A DNA stretch of 64,000 nt, from assembly GCF_023516455.1 (NCBI RefSeq), contig NZ_JAMGBA010000002.1:768501-832500 (forward strand), in the 5' to 3' direction. The DNA is from Sphingomonas caseinilytica (GTDB lineage: Bacteria > Pseudomonadota > Alphaproteobacteria > Sphingomonadales > Sphingomonadaceae). Within the stretch, counting starts at the first letter, position 1. Each line of letters starts with the position of its first letter. The notes beneath the pieces were generated by a model, which saw only the letters and a program-made list of their open reading frames with translations, had not been told where the DNA came from and did not search any database. Positions 40,520-49,887 of the stretch are shown piece after piece. The translations under genes and the position numbers were made by a program.

Positions 40520-40861
40520 CTAGAATCGAAGGGCGACTCCGAACGCGGCCTTGCGCGATTTCGGCACAGAATAGTCGCGGTTGATCGATTTCGTATGCTC
40601 GGGAGGGTCGGCCTTTTCGCCGAACATTCCAAAGCCCACCGACGTGTTCGCCATCACCTCGGTTCCGGCGATGATCCGGCTGCCTTTGCCTGACGAGTTG
40701 GTATCGGCGGTATCGTCGATGATATCGAAGCTGCGCTGCGGCGCTTCTTCTTGCGTAACGTGGTAGGGGGAGGGCGAGGGGGCGCGATCCTTCGCGACCT
40801 GCGCTTGAAGCGGGGCCGCGAGAAGCATCGAAGACAACGCAAGGCATACAAAGCGAGCCAT
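40520..40861 (-). CDS. Small secreted protein of unknown function
   Basis: A 113-residue protein with a clear signal peptide (MARFVCLALSSMLLAAPLQAQ). The mature part is polar, with a Ser/Thr-rich middle (DDTADTNSSGKGSRI) and a C-terminus ending in GVALRF, an aromatic end like that of outer-membrane proteins, although it is too short for a barrel. No recognised family. It sits alone between tilS and ftsH, interrupting a usually tight pair. Confidence 0.65.
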   Translation of the reverse strand: MARFVCLALSSMLLAAPLQAQVAKDRAPSPSPYHVTQEEAPQRSFDIIDDTADTNSSGKGSRIIAGTEVMANTSVGFGMFGEKADPPEHTKSINRDYSVPKSRKAAFGVALRF

Positions 40862-40942
40862 GGTTCCTCCCTGTTTGCCCGCTCGGTAGGAACAGCGCTT
40901 GGTCTGGTCCCAAAGTTCCCGATTTACAATTGGGGATTTCCC

Positions 40943-41902
40943 TCAGCTCCGCCGGGGCTGTTCCAGGCTCAGCCGCCACCGTGATCCGCCCTCAAGCTTC
41001 AGGCCGGAAAGCGTCACCGTTTCCCCTCGCTCAAGCGCGTCCAATGCCCGCATCGCGTCGGGTCCGCGGGGCGGCGGCGCAGCGAGTTCAGCGAAGGCCG
41101 CCAGCAAGAGGCGTCGCTTGAGTTCGCGGGGCAGGTCGAATGGTTCGATTACCAAGCCTCCGCCATCCTGCCTGATCCGCGATCCAATAAGCGGGGCAAG
41201 CGCCCAGTCGAGTGCTTCGTCGGCGTCGCGAAGGGCCGAGGCGCTCGCCGCCATCCGCGCGGGATCGGCCCAGTCGGCATTGTCGAGCAAGCTGCGGATC
41301 CTGCTTCGGTCGTGCCGTGGATCGCGGTTGCTTGGATCGTCGACGGGATCGAGGCCGGCGCCTGTGACAAGTCCCACCAGTTCCGCCTTCCGCCATCCAA
41401 GCAGCGGCCTGACCAGCATGACTTGCTCCGACAATGGTCGCCTGGCCCGGGTGGCGCCAAGGCCACCGACCCCCGCGCCCCTCATCAGGCGCATCAGGAG
41501 GGTTTCCGCCTGGTCGTCGGCATGATGGGCCGTCGCAATCGCCGCCAGGCCTTGCTCGATCGCCCATTCGTTCAGCAGGCGATAGCGCATCGCCCGCGCT
41601 TCGGCCTGGAGATTGGTTGTCGGCGCCTCAGGCCAGTCGGCAACCAGCGTCCGATGCGGCACGCCGAGCTGGGCGCAGGCATCGGCCACCATTTCGGCTT
41701 CGACAGCGCTCTCGGAACGGAGGCCATGATCGACAGTCGCGACCTCGACCCTGTTCGGCCGAGCCGCGAAGGCCAGCAGGAGCAGCGCCAGGCTATCGGG
41801 ACCGCCCGAAACTGCGACGCCAAGTCGCACGTCCTTGGCGATAAGCGCACCCAGGTCGGCGGCGAAGCGATCGACGAGATCGGGAGGCGGCCCTGTAGCC
41901 AT
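40943..41902 (-). CDS. tilS: tRNA(Ile)-lysidine synthetase TilS
   Basis: Converts the CAU anticodon C34 of tRNA-Ile2 to lysidine. About 319 residues: PP-loop ATPase motif SGGPDS near residue 33, then ATVDHGLR, HHADDQAET (the family's HxxDDxxET) and GVGGL. The ATG 41902 (MATGPPPDL) is chosen. The frame remains open for ten more codons, but those fall inside a palindromic repeat and are very unlikely to be translated natively. Confidence 0.95.
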   Translation of the reverse strand: MATGPPPDLVDRFAADLGALIAKDVRLGVAVSGGPDSLALLLLAFAARPNRVEVATVDHGLRSESAVEAEMVADACAQLGVPHRTLVADWPEAPTTNLQAEARAMRYRLLNEWAIEQGLAAIATAHHADDQAETLLMRLMRGAGVGGLGATRARRPLSEQVMLVRPLLGWRKAELVGLVTGAGLDPVDDPSNRDPRHDRSRIRSLLDNADWADPARMAASASALRDADEALDWALAPLIGSRIRQDGGGLVIEPFDLPRELKRRLLLAAFAELAAPPPRGPDAMRALDALERGETVTLSGLKLEGGSRWRLSLEQPRRS

Positions 41903-41904
41903 TA

Positions 41905-41977
41905 CGTCATGCCAGCGTAGGCTGGCATCCATGTCAATGTTCCGAACATGGGCCCCAGCCTACGCTGGGGCGACATG
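41905..41977. repeat. Intergenic palindromic repeat, family B copy 1
   Basis: Two short hairpins back to back: gccagcg-tag-gctggc style arms on the left and ccccagcctacgctgggg on the right, bracketed by cgtcatg and cgacatg. It lies between cpoB and tilS, touching the tilS start region. Related to 49071-49153. Confidence 0.78.
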
Positions 41978-41988
41978 ATTTCAAAAGC

Positions 41989-42882
41989 TCAGCTGCACTT
42001 GGCGCTGGACTTGGCGCCCGGAAGCGCGGCCTTGAGCGGTGCGCGCAAGCTGCTCGAATAGACGTCTTCCAGCTCCTCATAGGCCTTGCAGGCCTGACCC
42101 GGCTGGCCGAGCTTCATCAGCGCCTGCCCGAGGTAGAACAGGCTGTCCTGTGCTCGCTCGCCCTTGGGATCGCGGCGGTAATTGGCGAGCAACGCTTCGG
42201 CGGCAGCGCGCGGCTGCCCCTTGTCGAGCATCGCGCGGCCCGTGAGGTTATAGGCCCAGCTCGTCCGGCGATGGTCCGGATATTTCTTGGTGAAGGCCTG
42301 AAGCGACTTGATCGCCTGGTCATACTTGCCGCTGTTCCATAGCTGGAAGGCTTCATCATAGGCCGCTTCGGCTGGATCGGTTGCCGTTGCGGAGGCCGGC
42401 ACTGCGGATGTCAATTCAGCGTCGCGCTTTTCAACCTTGGGTCGTGAAGGCGGCGGCGGCGCTTCGGCGCCTTCGTCTTCGTTCGCCTGCGCCGGCTCTG
42501 TGCTGGTCGGCGGTGCGGTTTCGAGCGCGCGAATCCGGCGATCCTGGTCGGCGCGAAGCCGCGCCAACTCCGACTCCATTACCGCGACCCGGTTCCCATT
42601 CTCTTCCGACTGACGAACGATGTCGGATAGCTGGCGCTCGATCGCATCCAGCCGCCCGTTGAGGCCGGTTACCGATTCCTGGGTCGCTGCCGGATCATCG
42701 CTGAAGCCGGCGGTATCGGCCGGCTGGCCTTTCGGGAACACCTGCTTCTGGACCTGGCGGACCTGCTTCTCCAGCCGCTCGATACGCTGTTCCGGCGTGG
42801 GCTGGCGCTTCTGGGCGGTGGCGGGGGACAGGGCGAGTGCTGCGGCAAGGGCGGCTAGCGAAAGGGTGGAACGGAAACGCAT
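41989..42882 (-). CDS. cpoB: Cell division coordinator CpoB (YbgF-like)
   Basis: A 297-residue periplasmic protein with a signal peptide (MRFRSTLSLAALAAALALSPATAQ), an N-terminal coiled coil (QRIERLEKQVRQVQKQ and the next 100 residues), an acidic/Pro-rich linker, and three C-terminal TPRs (AAYDEAFQLWNSGKYDQAIKS...). CpoB works with Tol-Pal and penicillin-binding proteins during division. The ATG has a GAGGA site; an upstream in-frame ATG lacks one. tol-pal genes are not in the window. Confidence 0.9.
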   Translation of the reverse strand: MRFRSTLSLAALAAALALSPATAQKRQPTPEQRIERLEKQVRQVQKQVFPKGQPADTAGFSDDPAATQESVTGLNGRLDAIERQLSDIVRQSEENGNRVAVMESELARLRADQDRRIRALETAPPTSTEPAQANEDEGAEAPPPPSRPKVEKRDAELTSAVPASATATDPAEAAYDEAFQLWNSGKYDQAIKSLQAFTKKYPDHRRTSWAYNLTGRAMLDKGQPRAAAEALLANYRRDPKGERAQDSLFYLGQALMKLGQPGQACKAYEELEDVYSSSLRAPLKAALPGAKSSAKCS

Positions 42883-42948
42883 ATCAATCCTCAATTGACT
42901 GGTCGGTACTTGGCGAGACTGCATCACATTGCCTGTCCCGCCGGTGAA

Positions 42949-43887
42949 TCACGGTTGGGTTGCGGTCTCTCCGGCAGGCGCCGGATTGGCGACGGGGGCA
43001 TCGGCGCCGGCCGGAGCAGCCGGCTCGACCGACTGGCCAGCAGCCGGGGGCGGAGCAACGCGCCGAGGCGCACGGGGCGGTGCCGCGGGCTGCACGTTCG
43101 GCTGAGCGGAATTGCCAGTCGCCGGCGCCGAAGTCGCGCCTGTTGCGGCTTGCATCAAGTCGGCGGCCTTCAGGCTGACGCCGCTGACCGTCCGGCCGGG
43201 CTGCCCGACGGCGGGAGCCTGCTGACTGCCGACGGCAATGCTCAGCGCTTCAGGCTTGCCGGTGGTCAGCACGGGGGCCGTTGCAGTCGCCGGAATCTCA
43301 AAGGATTGGCCGCGTTCCATCATGCCCTGCTTCAGGACCGTCGAGCCGTCCTTGATTTCCAGCCACACCGCGTCGGTGGCGGTCAGCACGACCGGACCGG
43401 CAGCGGCCGGCTGCGCCGGCTGGGCGGTAGCCACCGGCGTTTCGACCGGCGCTTCCAGATTGGCGGGCTCGGGGACCGGGTCCTCCTCCAGCGAGCGGTT
43501 GCTGACCCACATCAGCGCCAGAACGACCAGCACCAGCAGGCCGAGGGTACCGAAAACCAGGCCCTTGGGCATCGTCCGCGCCGGATCGGCCGCTTCATAG
43601 ACCTCCGGAACTGCGAAAACCGGCCGGGAGCCGCCCATTTCGGAGCGTAGCTGGTCCCCGATTTCGTTGCGGTCCAGCCCGACTGCCGATGCAAAATTCT
43701 TGGCAAAGCCGATCGAATAGGTCGCGGCGGGAAGCTTGTCCCAATCGCCTACCTCCAGGCTGGCCAGATGGCGGGTTGGAATCCGGGTCTGGGCGGCAAT
43801 TTCCTCGAGCGACATGCCCTTGGCCTCACGAGCCTCGCGAAGCCGCTGGCCGGCCGTTACGACCTCAGCCGATTCCGTTTCGTCCAT
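42949..43887 (-). CDS. RodZ-like helix-turn-helix membrane protein
   Basis: A 312-residue protein with the RodZ layout: cytoplasmic HTH (residues 11-80, GQRLREAREAKGMSLEEIAAQTRIPTRHL...), single span (110-128), and a periplasmic part with a DUF4115-like beta domain (VVLTATDAVWLEIKDGSTVLKQG...) and a Pro/Ala-rich tail. RodZ links MreB filaments to the elongasome; mreB is encoded 15 kb away. Located between ptsP and cpoB on the same strand. Confidence 0.88.
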   Translation of the reverse strand: MDETESAEVVTAGQRLREAREAKGMSLEEIAAQTRIPTRHLASLEVGDWDKLPAATYSIGFAKNFASAVGLDRNEIGDQLRSEMGGSRPVFAVPEVYEAADPARTMPKGLVFGTLGLLVLVVLALMWVSNRSLEEDPVPEPANLEAPVETPVATAQPAQPAAAGPVVLTATDAVWLEIKDGSTVLKQGMMERGQSFEIPATATAPVLTTGKPEALSIAVGSQQAPAVGQPGRTVSGVSLKAADLMQAATGATSAPATGNSAQPNVQPAAPPRAPRRVAPPPAAGQSVEPAAPAGADAPVANPAPAGETATQP

Positions 43888-43970
43888 CCACTTACCCCCG
43901 AATGCTACGCTTGAATTTCATCCGTTGTCGGGAGGTCACGCCGCCCTGTCAACCGCGCATGTGCACAGGA

Positions 43971-46238
43971 TCAACCGATTGAAACGCCATGACGTTTCGC
44001 CCAGTCGCCAAGCGACTTGCGCATGTTTGCCGGCGGCTTTGCGAGCAATGCTTCGACCTTCGTCCTGACGGCCTGCGCATCGATCGAGCGGACCATCGCC
44101 TTGACCGGCCCAACCGCCGCCGGAGTGATCGAGAAATTGTCGATCCCGATGCCGATCAGCGCCATGGCCTCAAGCGGGCGTCCGGCCATCTCGCCGCATA
44201 CGCGGACGGGAACATTCGCTTCCTTCGCCTGCGTGGAAACCCGGCGCAGGAACCGCAGGATCGCGGGGCTCAGCCAATCATATCGCTCCGCCAGTCGCGG
44301 ATCGGCCCGGTCGGCGGCAAACAGGAATTGCGTCAGATCATTGGTGCCGATCGACAGGAAGTCGACGCGTGGAAGCAGCAGGTCGAGCGTTTCGGCCAGG
44401 CTCGGTACTTCCAGCATTGCGCCGAATTCTACCGCCTTCGGTCCTGCGCGCTTGGCACTCTTGGCCCAGGCGAGCTGCTCTTCGAAAAGTGCGCGGGCCT
44501 CTTCATATTCCCAAGGTTCGCTCACCATCGGGAACATCACGCGCAAGGTCTTACCGCCCGAAGCTTCGATCAGGGCCCGCGCCTGCGCCTTCATCAGCGC
44601 CTTGCGTTCCAGGCTTAGGCGCAGAGCGCGCCAGCCCATCGCCGGATTCTCGCTCTCGTCCTTCTCGTCTTCGCTAAGATAGGGCAGCGCCTTGTCGCCG
44701 CCGATGTCGACGGTCCGGAACACGACCGGCTTGTCGCCCGCTGCCTCCAGCACGCTCCGGTATAGCCGCAACTGGCTTTCACGGCCTGGCAAGGTCGCCG
44801 CGATCAGGAACTGGAACTCGGTACGGAACAGGCCGATGCCGTCGGCGCCGGTTGCTTCCAGCATCGCCGCGTCCTCGGCAAGGCCGGCATTGACCATCAG
44901 CCCGATCCGATCGCCGTCCTTCGTCTCGGCCGGCAGTGCCCGGATCGCAGCGAACTCGGCCCGCCGCTTGGCGCTGGTCGACATGCGCTGGTCGAAGGCG
45001 TTGGTCATCGGCCGGTTCGGCCGGACCATCACGGACCCATTGTCCCCGTCGACCAGGATCATGTCGCCTTCATTGGCGATATGGCGGACATCGGCGATGC
45101 GCCCGACGACCGGCACGCCCATCGCCCGGGCGACGATGGTGACATGGGCGGTCAGCGAACCTTCCTCCAGCACCACGCCCTTCAGCCGGCGCCGGTCATA
45201 TTCCAGTAGTTCAGCGGGACCGAGGTTCTTGGCGATCAGGATCGCGTCCTTCGCCAGCCCGGTCTGGGCCGCCGTTCCCATCCGCCCGGAGACGATCCTG
45301 AGCAGACGGTTCGACAGATCTTCGAGGTCGTGCATCCGCTCCTTCAGGATCGGATCGTCTATCTCCCGCATCCGGGCCCGGGTTCGCTGCTGGACCCGCT
45401 CGATCGCCGCTTCCGCGGTAAGGCCGCTGTCGATCGCCTCATTGATCCGCCGCGACCAGCCCTCGTCATAGGCGAACATCTTATAGGTCTCGAGGATCTC
45501 ATTATGCTCGCCGGCGGTGCCGAATTCAGCCTCGCGGGTCATATGGTCGATCTGCTCGCGCATCCGCCGGAATGCCGAATATACCCGCGTCCGCTCGGCT
45601 TCGGTGTCCTCGGCAACCGTATGTTCGATGATCACCTTCGGCTGGTGGAAAACGGCAACGCCCTTGGCCATGCCGGTGACCAGCTTCAGCCCGACCATCC
45701 GCTGCATTCCGGCGTTCCGGAGCGCCGCCCGGGCACCGTCGACCAGCCGGGCGCTGGCGATCATTTCCGAAAGGACCATCGCTACGGTCTGAAGCGCTTC
45801 GATCTCGACATCGTCGTAGCGGCGAGGATCGGCATGCTGGACACAGAGGACGCCGATCGGCGATTCCCGCCGGATGATCGGGACACCGGCAAAGCTGTGA
45901 TAGCGTTCTTCGCCGGTCTCGGGCCGGTAGACGAACTCGGGATGGGTGGTCGCTTCTGCGAGGTTCAGGATCCGGCCTTCTTCGGCGATCGTCCCGACGA
46001 GACCCTCGCCCATGTGGAGGCGAGTTACGTGGACCGCCTCCTTCCGGAGGCCGTGCGTCGCGGACAGCTCCATCGCATTGTCGCGAAGCAGGTATATGGA
46101 GCAGACCTCGCTGCGCATCGCCTCGGCGATGAGGTCGACGACCTTGTCCAGCTTGGTCTGCGCCGAACCGCGCTTGGCCATGACCTCATGCAGGCCGGTC
46201 AGGATTTCGCGGGCGGAGGAGGCGGCGCTCACGGGCAT
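43971..46238 (-). CDS. ptsP: Phosphoenolpyruvate-protein phosphotransferase PtsP (GAF-EI)
   Basis: A 755-residue enzyme I of the nitrogen PTS. The GAF domain covers residues 20-160; the PTS enzyme I part has the phospho-His in GSLTAHVTIVARA, the PEP site FRTVDIGGDKALPYL, and the conserved Cys in VCGEMAGRP. It passes phosphate from PEP to NPr and on to EIIA-Ntr, regulating rather than transporting. In alphaproteobacteria it is often next to lysC, as it nearly is here. Confidence 0.95.
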   Translation of the reverse strand: MPVSAASSAREILTGLHEVMAKRGSAQTKLDKVVDLIAEAMRSEVCSIYLLRDNAMELSATHGLRKEAVHVTRLHMGEGLVGTIAEEGRILNLAEATTHPEFVYRPETGEERYHSFAGVPIIRRESPIGVLCVQHADPRRYDDVEIEALQTVAMVLSEMIASARLVDGARAALRNAGMQRMVGLKLVTGMAKGVAVFHQPKVIIEHTVAEDTEAERTRVYSAFRRMREQIDHMTREAEFGTAGEHNEILETYKMFAYDEGWSRRINEAIDSGLTAEAAIERVQQRTRARMREIDDPILKERMHDLEDLSNRLLRIVSGRMGTAAQTGLAKDAILIAKNLGPAELLEYDRRRLKGVVLEEGSLTAHVTIVARAMGVPVVGRIADVRHIANEGDMILVDGDNGSVMVRPNRPMTNAFDQRMSTSAKRRAEFAAIRALPAETKDGDRIGLMVNAGLAEDAAMLEATGADGIGLFRTEFQFLIAATLPGRESQLRLYRSVLEAAGDKPVVFRTVDIGGDKALPYLSEDEKDESENPAMGWRALRLSLERKALMKAQARALIEASGGKTLRVMFPMVSEPWEYEEARALFEEQLAWAKSAKRAGPKAVEFGAMLEVPSLAETLDLLLPRVDFLSIGTNDLTQFLFAADRADPRLAERYDWLSPAILRFLRRVSTQAKEANVPVRVCGEMAGRPLEAMALIGIGIDNFSITPAAVGPVKAMVRSIDAQAVRTKVEALLAKPPANMRKSLGDWAKRHGVSIG

Positions 46239-46307
46239 GGGTGATGCGCTAACAGATGCACAGGCTCGCTGTCACTGCCCGGACCGCATTCTCTTTCGAG
46301 TTGGGCG

Positions 46308-46661
46308 CTAACTTGCCCGGCCATCCTTTGGCGTCATCCGGGCGACGAGGGCATTCGAGCGATCGGCCATGGCGGACACTTCCCGCGCATCCAGCTCGCT
46401 GGCGAAGCAAAGGCCGAGGACCCCGGGGCCCTGCCACCTGACGATCGCAGAACGAATGAACGTTCCGCAATCCAGTGTCACTTCCGAGCCGGCCGCAATG
46501 CTGAGCGAACAGGAAAGCTTGGTGCCGCCGGACGACAAATCGATAAGCTGCACCGAATGACGCTCCCCATTGGCCTCAAGGAACGCCGGTAGGGCTACCT
46601 CGACACGCGGATGGGCGCGGCGGTCCGCGAAGTCATCGGGAGAGGGAAAGCTTGCCACCAC
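46308..46661 (-). CDS. PilZ domain protein
   Basis: A 117-residue, single-domain cyclic-di-GMP receptor candidate. The RxxxR motif is R15-A-H-P-R19 and the second motif is IDLSSGGTKL (D/NxSxxG) about 25 residues later, both intact, so c-di-GMP binding is likely. No partner is evident from context. It lies between ptsP and the nitronate monooxygenase gene. Confidence 0.9.
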   Translation of the reverse strand: MVASFPSPDDFADRRAHPRVEVALPAFLEANGERHSVQLIDLSSGGTKLSCSLSIAAGSEVTLDCGTFIRSAIVRWQGPGVLGLCFASELDAREVSAMADRSNALVARMTPKDGRAS

Positions 46662-46737
46662 ATCGACGAATAGCAGCGGGATGCTTCCAAGGGGTAAACG
46701 CCGGATGACCGCATTGGGCGGTGCGAATTAAAAGCCT

Positions 46738-47793
46738 TTACCGCGATCCCAGGGCATGCGCGGCCTCCTCGACCAGTTCCTGGATGATCTCGGCGACCGG
46801 TTCCTCGCGCTTGACCATGCCGACCGACTGGCCGGCCATGACCGAACCGCTCTCGACGTCGCCGTCGATCACCGCGCGGCGAAGCGCGCCGGCCCAATAA
46901 TGTTCGATCTGGAGCTGGGCCTCGGCCATTTCGATCGCCCCTTCGTCCAGCTTTTGCGCGACTTCGCGCTGCTTGGCGGCGAAATTCTCCATCTCCCGGT
47001 TCTTGAGAGCGCGCACAGGGATAACCGGCAGGCGGGGGTCGATCTGGACCGACGGGATGGCGTCGCGGGCCGAGGCGCGGAGGAAAGCCTTCTTGAAATT
47101 CGGGTGGGCGATGCATTCGTGGCTGCAGACGAAGCGGGTGCCGAGCTGCACACCGACGGCGCCCATTTCGAGATAGGCGGCGATTGCCTCTCCGCGGCCG
47201 ATCCCGCCCGCGACGAACACCGGAATTTCTTCCGAAACATGGGGCAGGATTTCCTGGCACAGCACGCTGGTCGACACCGGGCCGATGTGACCGCCGGCCT
47301 CCATCCCTTCGATCACCAGCGCGTCGGCGCCCGACCGCATCAGCTTCTTTGCCAGCGCCAGCGCGGGCGTGAAGACGATCAGCTTGGCGCCATGGGCCTT
47401 GATGCGCTCGATCGCGCCGCCGGGCGGCAAACCTCCGGCGAGGACGACGTGCGTAACCTCATGTTTCGAGCAGACATCGATCAGCTCATTCAGCTGGGGA
47501 TGCATGGTGATGAGGTTCACGCCGAACGGCTTTTGCGTCAGCGCCTTGGTCCCCGCGATCTCGCCGTCGAGCAGTTCCGGGCTCATCGCGCCGCAGGCGA
47601 TCACGCCGAACCCGCCGGCATTGGAAATGGCCGAGACCAGGTGGCGCTCGGAGATCCAGCTCATCGCTCCGCCAAGGATCGCCCATTCGGTGCCGAGGAA
47701 CTCGGTGCCGCGAGCCATCAGTTCCTTCAGGCGGATCATGCCTGCATCGCCATGGACGGCGCGGACCTCCGCGATCATGCCTTCGCCGCTCAT
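46738..47793 (-). CDS. Nitronate monooxygenase family protein
   Basis: A 351-residue FMN-dependent TIM barrel of the 2-nitropropane dioxygenase/FabK type. The FMN phosphate site is in GMEAGGHIG and FVAGGIGRGEAIAAYL, and the start shows the family's AILGGAMSWIS. The C-terminal helical tail (EEPVAEIIQELVEEAAHAL) is normal. Physiological substrate uncertain; detoxification of nitronates is the known activity of the family. Its start overlaps the lysC stop by 4 bases. Confidence 0.92.
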   Translation of the reverse strand: MSGEGMIAEVRAVHGDAGMIRLKELMARGTEFLGTEWAILGGAMSWISERHLVSAISNAGGFGVIACGAMSPELLDGEIAGTKALTQKPFGVNLITMHPQLNELIDVCSKHEVTHVVLAGGLPPGGAIERIKAHGAKLIVFTPALALAKKLMRSGADALVIEGMEAGGHIGPVSTSVLCQEILPHVSEEIPVFVAGGIGRGEAIAAYLEMGAVGVQLGTRFVCSHECIAHPNFKKAFLRASARDAIPSVQIDPRLPVIPVRALKNREMENFAAKQREVAQKLDEGAIEMAEAQLQIEHYWAGALRRAVIDGDVESGSVMAGQSVGMVKREEPVAEIIQELVEEAAHALGSR

Positions 47794-49046
47794 TGGGTCA
47801 GCTCCTGCTCGGCATCGAGGCCGTAGGCGGTATGAAGGACGCGTACCGCGAGCTCCGTATATTCCTCGGGGATCAGCACGCTCACCTTGATCTCGCTGGT
47901 GGTGATGGCAAGGATGTTGATGCCGCGCTCGGCCAGCGTCTGGAACATCTTCGCGGCAATGCCGGCGTTGGACCGCATGCCTACGCCGACCGCGCTGACC
48001 TTCACAACATTCGTGTCGGTCAAAATCTCGTCAAAGCCGATCGCCGACTTGACCTTGTTCAGCTCGGCAACGCTGTGCGCGAGGGAGGCGGTCGGAACGG
48101 TGAAGGTCAGGACGCTCGGCTCGCCGGCGCGCGGAACGCTCTGGACGATCATGTCGACGTTGATGTTTGCCTCGGCCAGAGGGGCGAAGATGGCCGCGAC
48201 CGTGCCCGCCTTGTCCGGCAAGCCGGTCAAGGTGACCATCGCCTCATTCTTGTCATGGGCGATGCCGGTGATGACGTTGCGTTCCATATCGCTTTCCTCG
48301 ATGTGCCCAAGGGCAAAATCTTCGCCGACGATCATCGTGCCGGGCTTGTCCTCGAAAGAGGACAGCACGGTCAGAGGCATGTTGTATCGCATTGCAAGGC
48401 CGACCGACCGGGTCTGCAGCACCTTGGCGCCAACGCTCGCCAGCTCGAGCATCTCTTCATAGGTGACCATGTCGAGCTTGCGGGCATGCGGGACGATGCG
48501 CGGATCGGTCGTGTAGACGCCGTCGACGTCGGTATAGATGTCGCAGCGGTCGGCCTTCATCGCGGCCGCCAGTGCCACCGCCGACGTGTCCGACCCGCCC
48601 CGGCCCAAGGTCGCGACAGCGCCTTCGCTGGTGACGCCCTGGAAGCCCGGAATGACGGCGATGCCCTGTTCGTCGAACACGCGCTCCAGCACGTCGACGT
48701 CGATATTCTCGATAAGCGCAGCCGAGTGACCGGATGCCCGGATCGGAAGCTGCCAGCCCATATAGCTTTTGGCGTTGAGGCCCATTCCCTGCAGCGTGAT
48801 GGCAAGGAGGCCGCTGGTGACCTGTTCGCCGCTTGCGACCACCACGTCATATTCGCGGGGGTCGTAGAGTGCGGCGGCTTCCTTGCACAGCTGGACCAGC
48901 CGATCGGTTTCGCCGGCCATGGCGGACACCACGACTGCGACCTGATTGCCGGCCTCCGCCTCGCGCTTCACCCGTTCCGCGACGGCGCGGATGCGCTCGA
49001 TGCCGGCCATCGAGGTTCCGCCGAATTTCATCACGATGCGTGGCAT
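47790..49046 (-). CDS. lysC: Aspartate kinase LysC
   Basis: A 418-residue enzyme making aspartyl phosphate for Lys, Thr, Met and diaminopimelate. It starts IVMKFGGTSMA (kinase phosphate loop), contains GRGGSDTSAVALAAA, and has two ACT domains at the C-terminus for feedback control. The start is set at MPRIVMKFGG; the frame is open for 42 more codons, but those cross a palindromic repeat and encode the tell-tale SFQR..IPAFAGMT peptide of such repeats. Confidence 0.96.
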   Translation of the reverse strand: MPRIVMKFGGTSMAGIERIRAVAERVKREAEAGNQVAVVVSAMAGETDRLVQLCKEAAALYDPREYDVVVASGEQVTSGLLAITLQGMGLNAKSYMGWQLPIRASGHSAALIENIDVDVLERVFDEQGIAVIPGFQGVTSEGAVATLGRGGSDTSAVALAAAMKADRCDIYTDVDGVYTTDPRIVPHARKLDMVTYEEMLELASVGAKVLQTRSVGLAMRYNMPLTVLSSFEDKPGTMIVGEDFALGHIEESDMERNVITGIAHDKNEAMVTLTGLPDKAGTVAAIFAPLAEANINVDMIVQSVPRAGEPSVLTFTVPTASLAHSVAELNKVKSAIGFDEILTDTNVVKVSAVGVGMRSNAGIAAKMFQTLAERGINILAITTSEIKVSVLIPEEYTELAVRVLHTAYGLDAEQELTQ

Positions 49047-49070
49047 TGGGGTGATCGGTCTCCTCTTCGC

Positions 49071-49153
49071 CGTCATCCCAGCGAAAGCTGGGATCCCCTT
49101 TCCCTTGTTGCTTCTGAAGTGCAAGGGAGATTCCAGCATTCGCTGGAATGACG
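49071..49153. repeat. Intergenic palindromic repeat, family B copy 2
   Basis: cgtcatcccagcgaaagctgggatccc on the left (arms cccagc/gctggg) and ttccagcattcgctggaatgacg on the right (arms ttccagc/gctggaa) form two hairpins. It occupies most of the divergent gap between lysC and ubiG, so the promoters of both genes must lie in or next to it. Confidence 0.82.
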
Positions 49154-49164
49154 AGGTAGGGTTT

Positions 49165-49887
49165 GTGACCAAGACAAGTATCGTAGACCGCGAAGCCGCT
49201 CATTTTGGGCAGATGGCCGCCGACTGGTGGGATCCCAACGGCAAGTCCGCGATGCTTCACAAGCTGAACCCGGTGCGCCTCGCCTATGTCCGTGACATGA
49301 TCGACCAGCATTGGCAGGCTGACGAACATGGCTTCAGGCCGCTTACCGGAAAGACGGCGCTGGATGTCGGCTGTGGGGCCGGCCTGCTGGCCGAGCCGCT
49401 CAGCCGGATGGGCGCCAACGTGACCGCCGTCGACGCCGCGCCCGAGCTGATCGACGTCGCCAAGGCCCATGCCGCGGGGCAGGGGCTCAACATCGACTAT
49501 CGCGCGGCGGGCGTGGAGGAGGTCGAAGGGAAGTACGACCTCGTCACCTCGATGGAAGTGATCGAGCATGTCGCGGACCCGCAGGCGTTCATTCACTCCC
49601 TGGCGGCGAAGCTGGCGGACGGCGGCTTGATGATCCTCAGCACGCCCAATCGAACGGCGTGGTCGAAGCTACTGACTATCACCTTGGCGGAAGGCTTTGG
49701 ACAGATCCCCAAGGGCACCCACGACTTCGACAAGTTCATCGACCCGGAATCGATGCGCGGCCTGCTCGCGCAAGTGGGCCTTGAAGTCATCGACTTCGAA
49801 GGCATTGCGATCAGCCCGACGCGCGGCCTGCACCTCAGCGAAGATCTGAGCCTCAACTACCTTGTAGCGGCCAAGCGGGCGGTCTGA
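49165..49887 (+). CDS. ubiG: Ubiquinone biosynthesis O-methyltransferase UbiG
   Basis: A 240-residue SAM enzyme doing both O-methylations of ubiquinone synthesis. It begins with the family-typical SIVDREAAHFGQMAADWWDPNGKS...LHKLNPVRL, then the SAM motif LDVGCGAGLLAEPL and TSMEVIEHVADP. The start is GTG; an in-frame ATG about 70 codons upstream is rejected because that stretch reads through the palindromic repeat and overlaps lysC. Confidence 0.94.
   Translation: MTKTSIVDREAAHFGQMAADWWDPNGKSAMLHKLNPVRLAYVRDMIDQHWQADEHGFRPLTGKTALDVGCGAGLLAEPLSRMGANVTAVDAAPELIDVAKAHAAGQGLNIDYRAAGVEEVEGKYDLVTSMEVIEHVADPQAFIHSLAAKLADGGLMILSTPNRTAWSKLLTITLAEGFGQIPKGTHDFDKFIDPESMRGLLAQVGLEVIDFEGIAISPTRGLHLSEDLSLNYLVAAKRAV

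Noticed and set aside
48946-49164. Longer UbiG start upstream
   Set aside because: It overlaps the lysC start and the repeat; UbiG similarity begins at the GTG at 49165.
49047-49172. 42-codon N-terminal extension of aspartate kinase
   Set aside because: The extension reads through a palindromic repeat and has the SFQR..IPAFAGMT pattern of repeat-derived peptides; the enzyme family starts at IVMKFGG.
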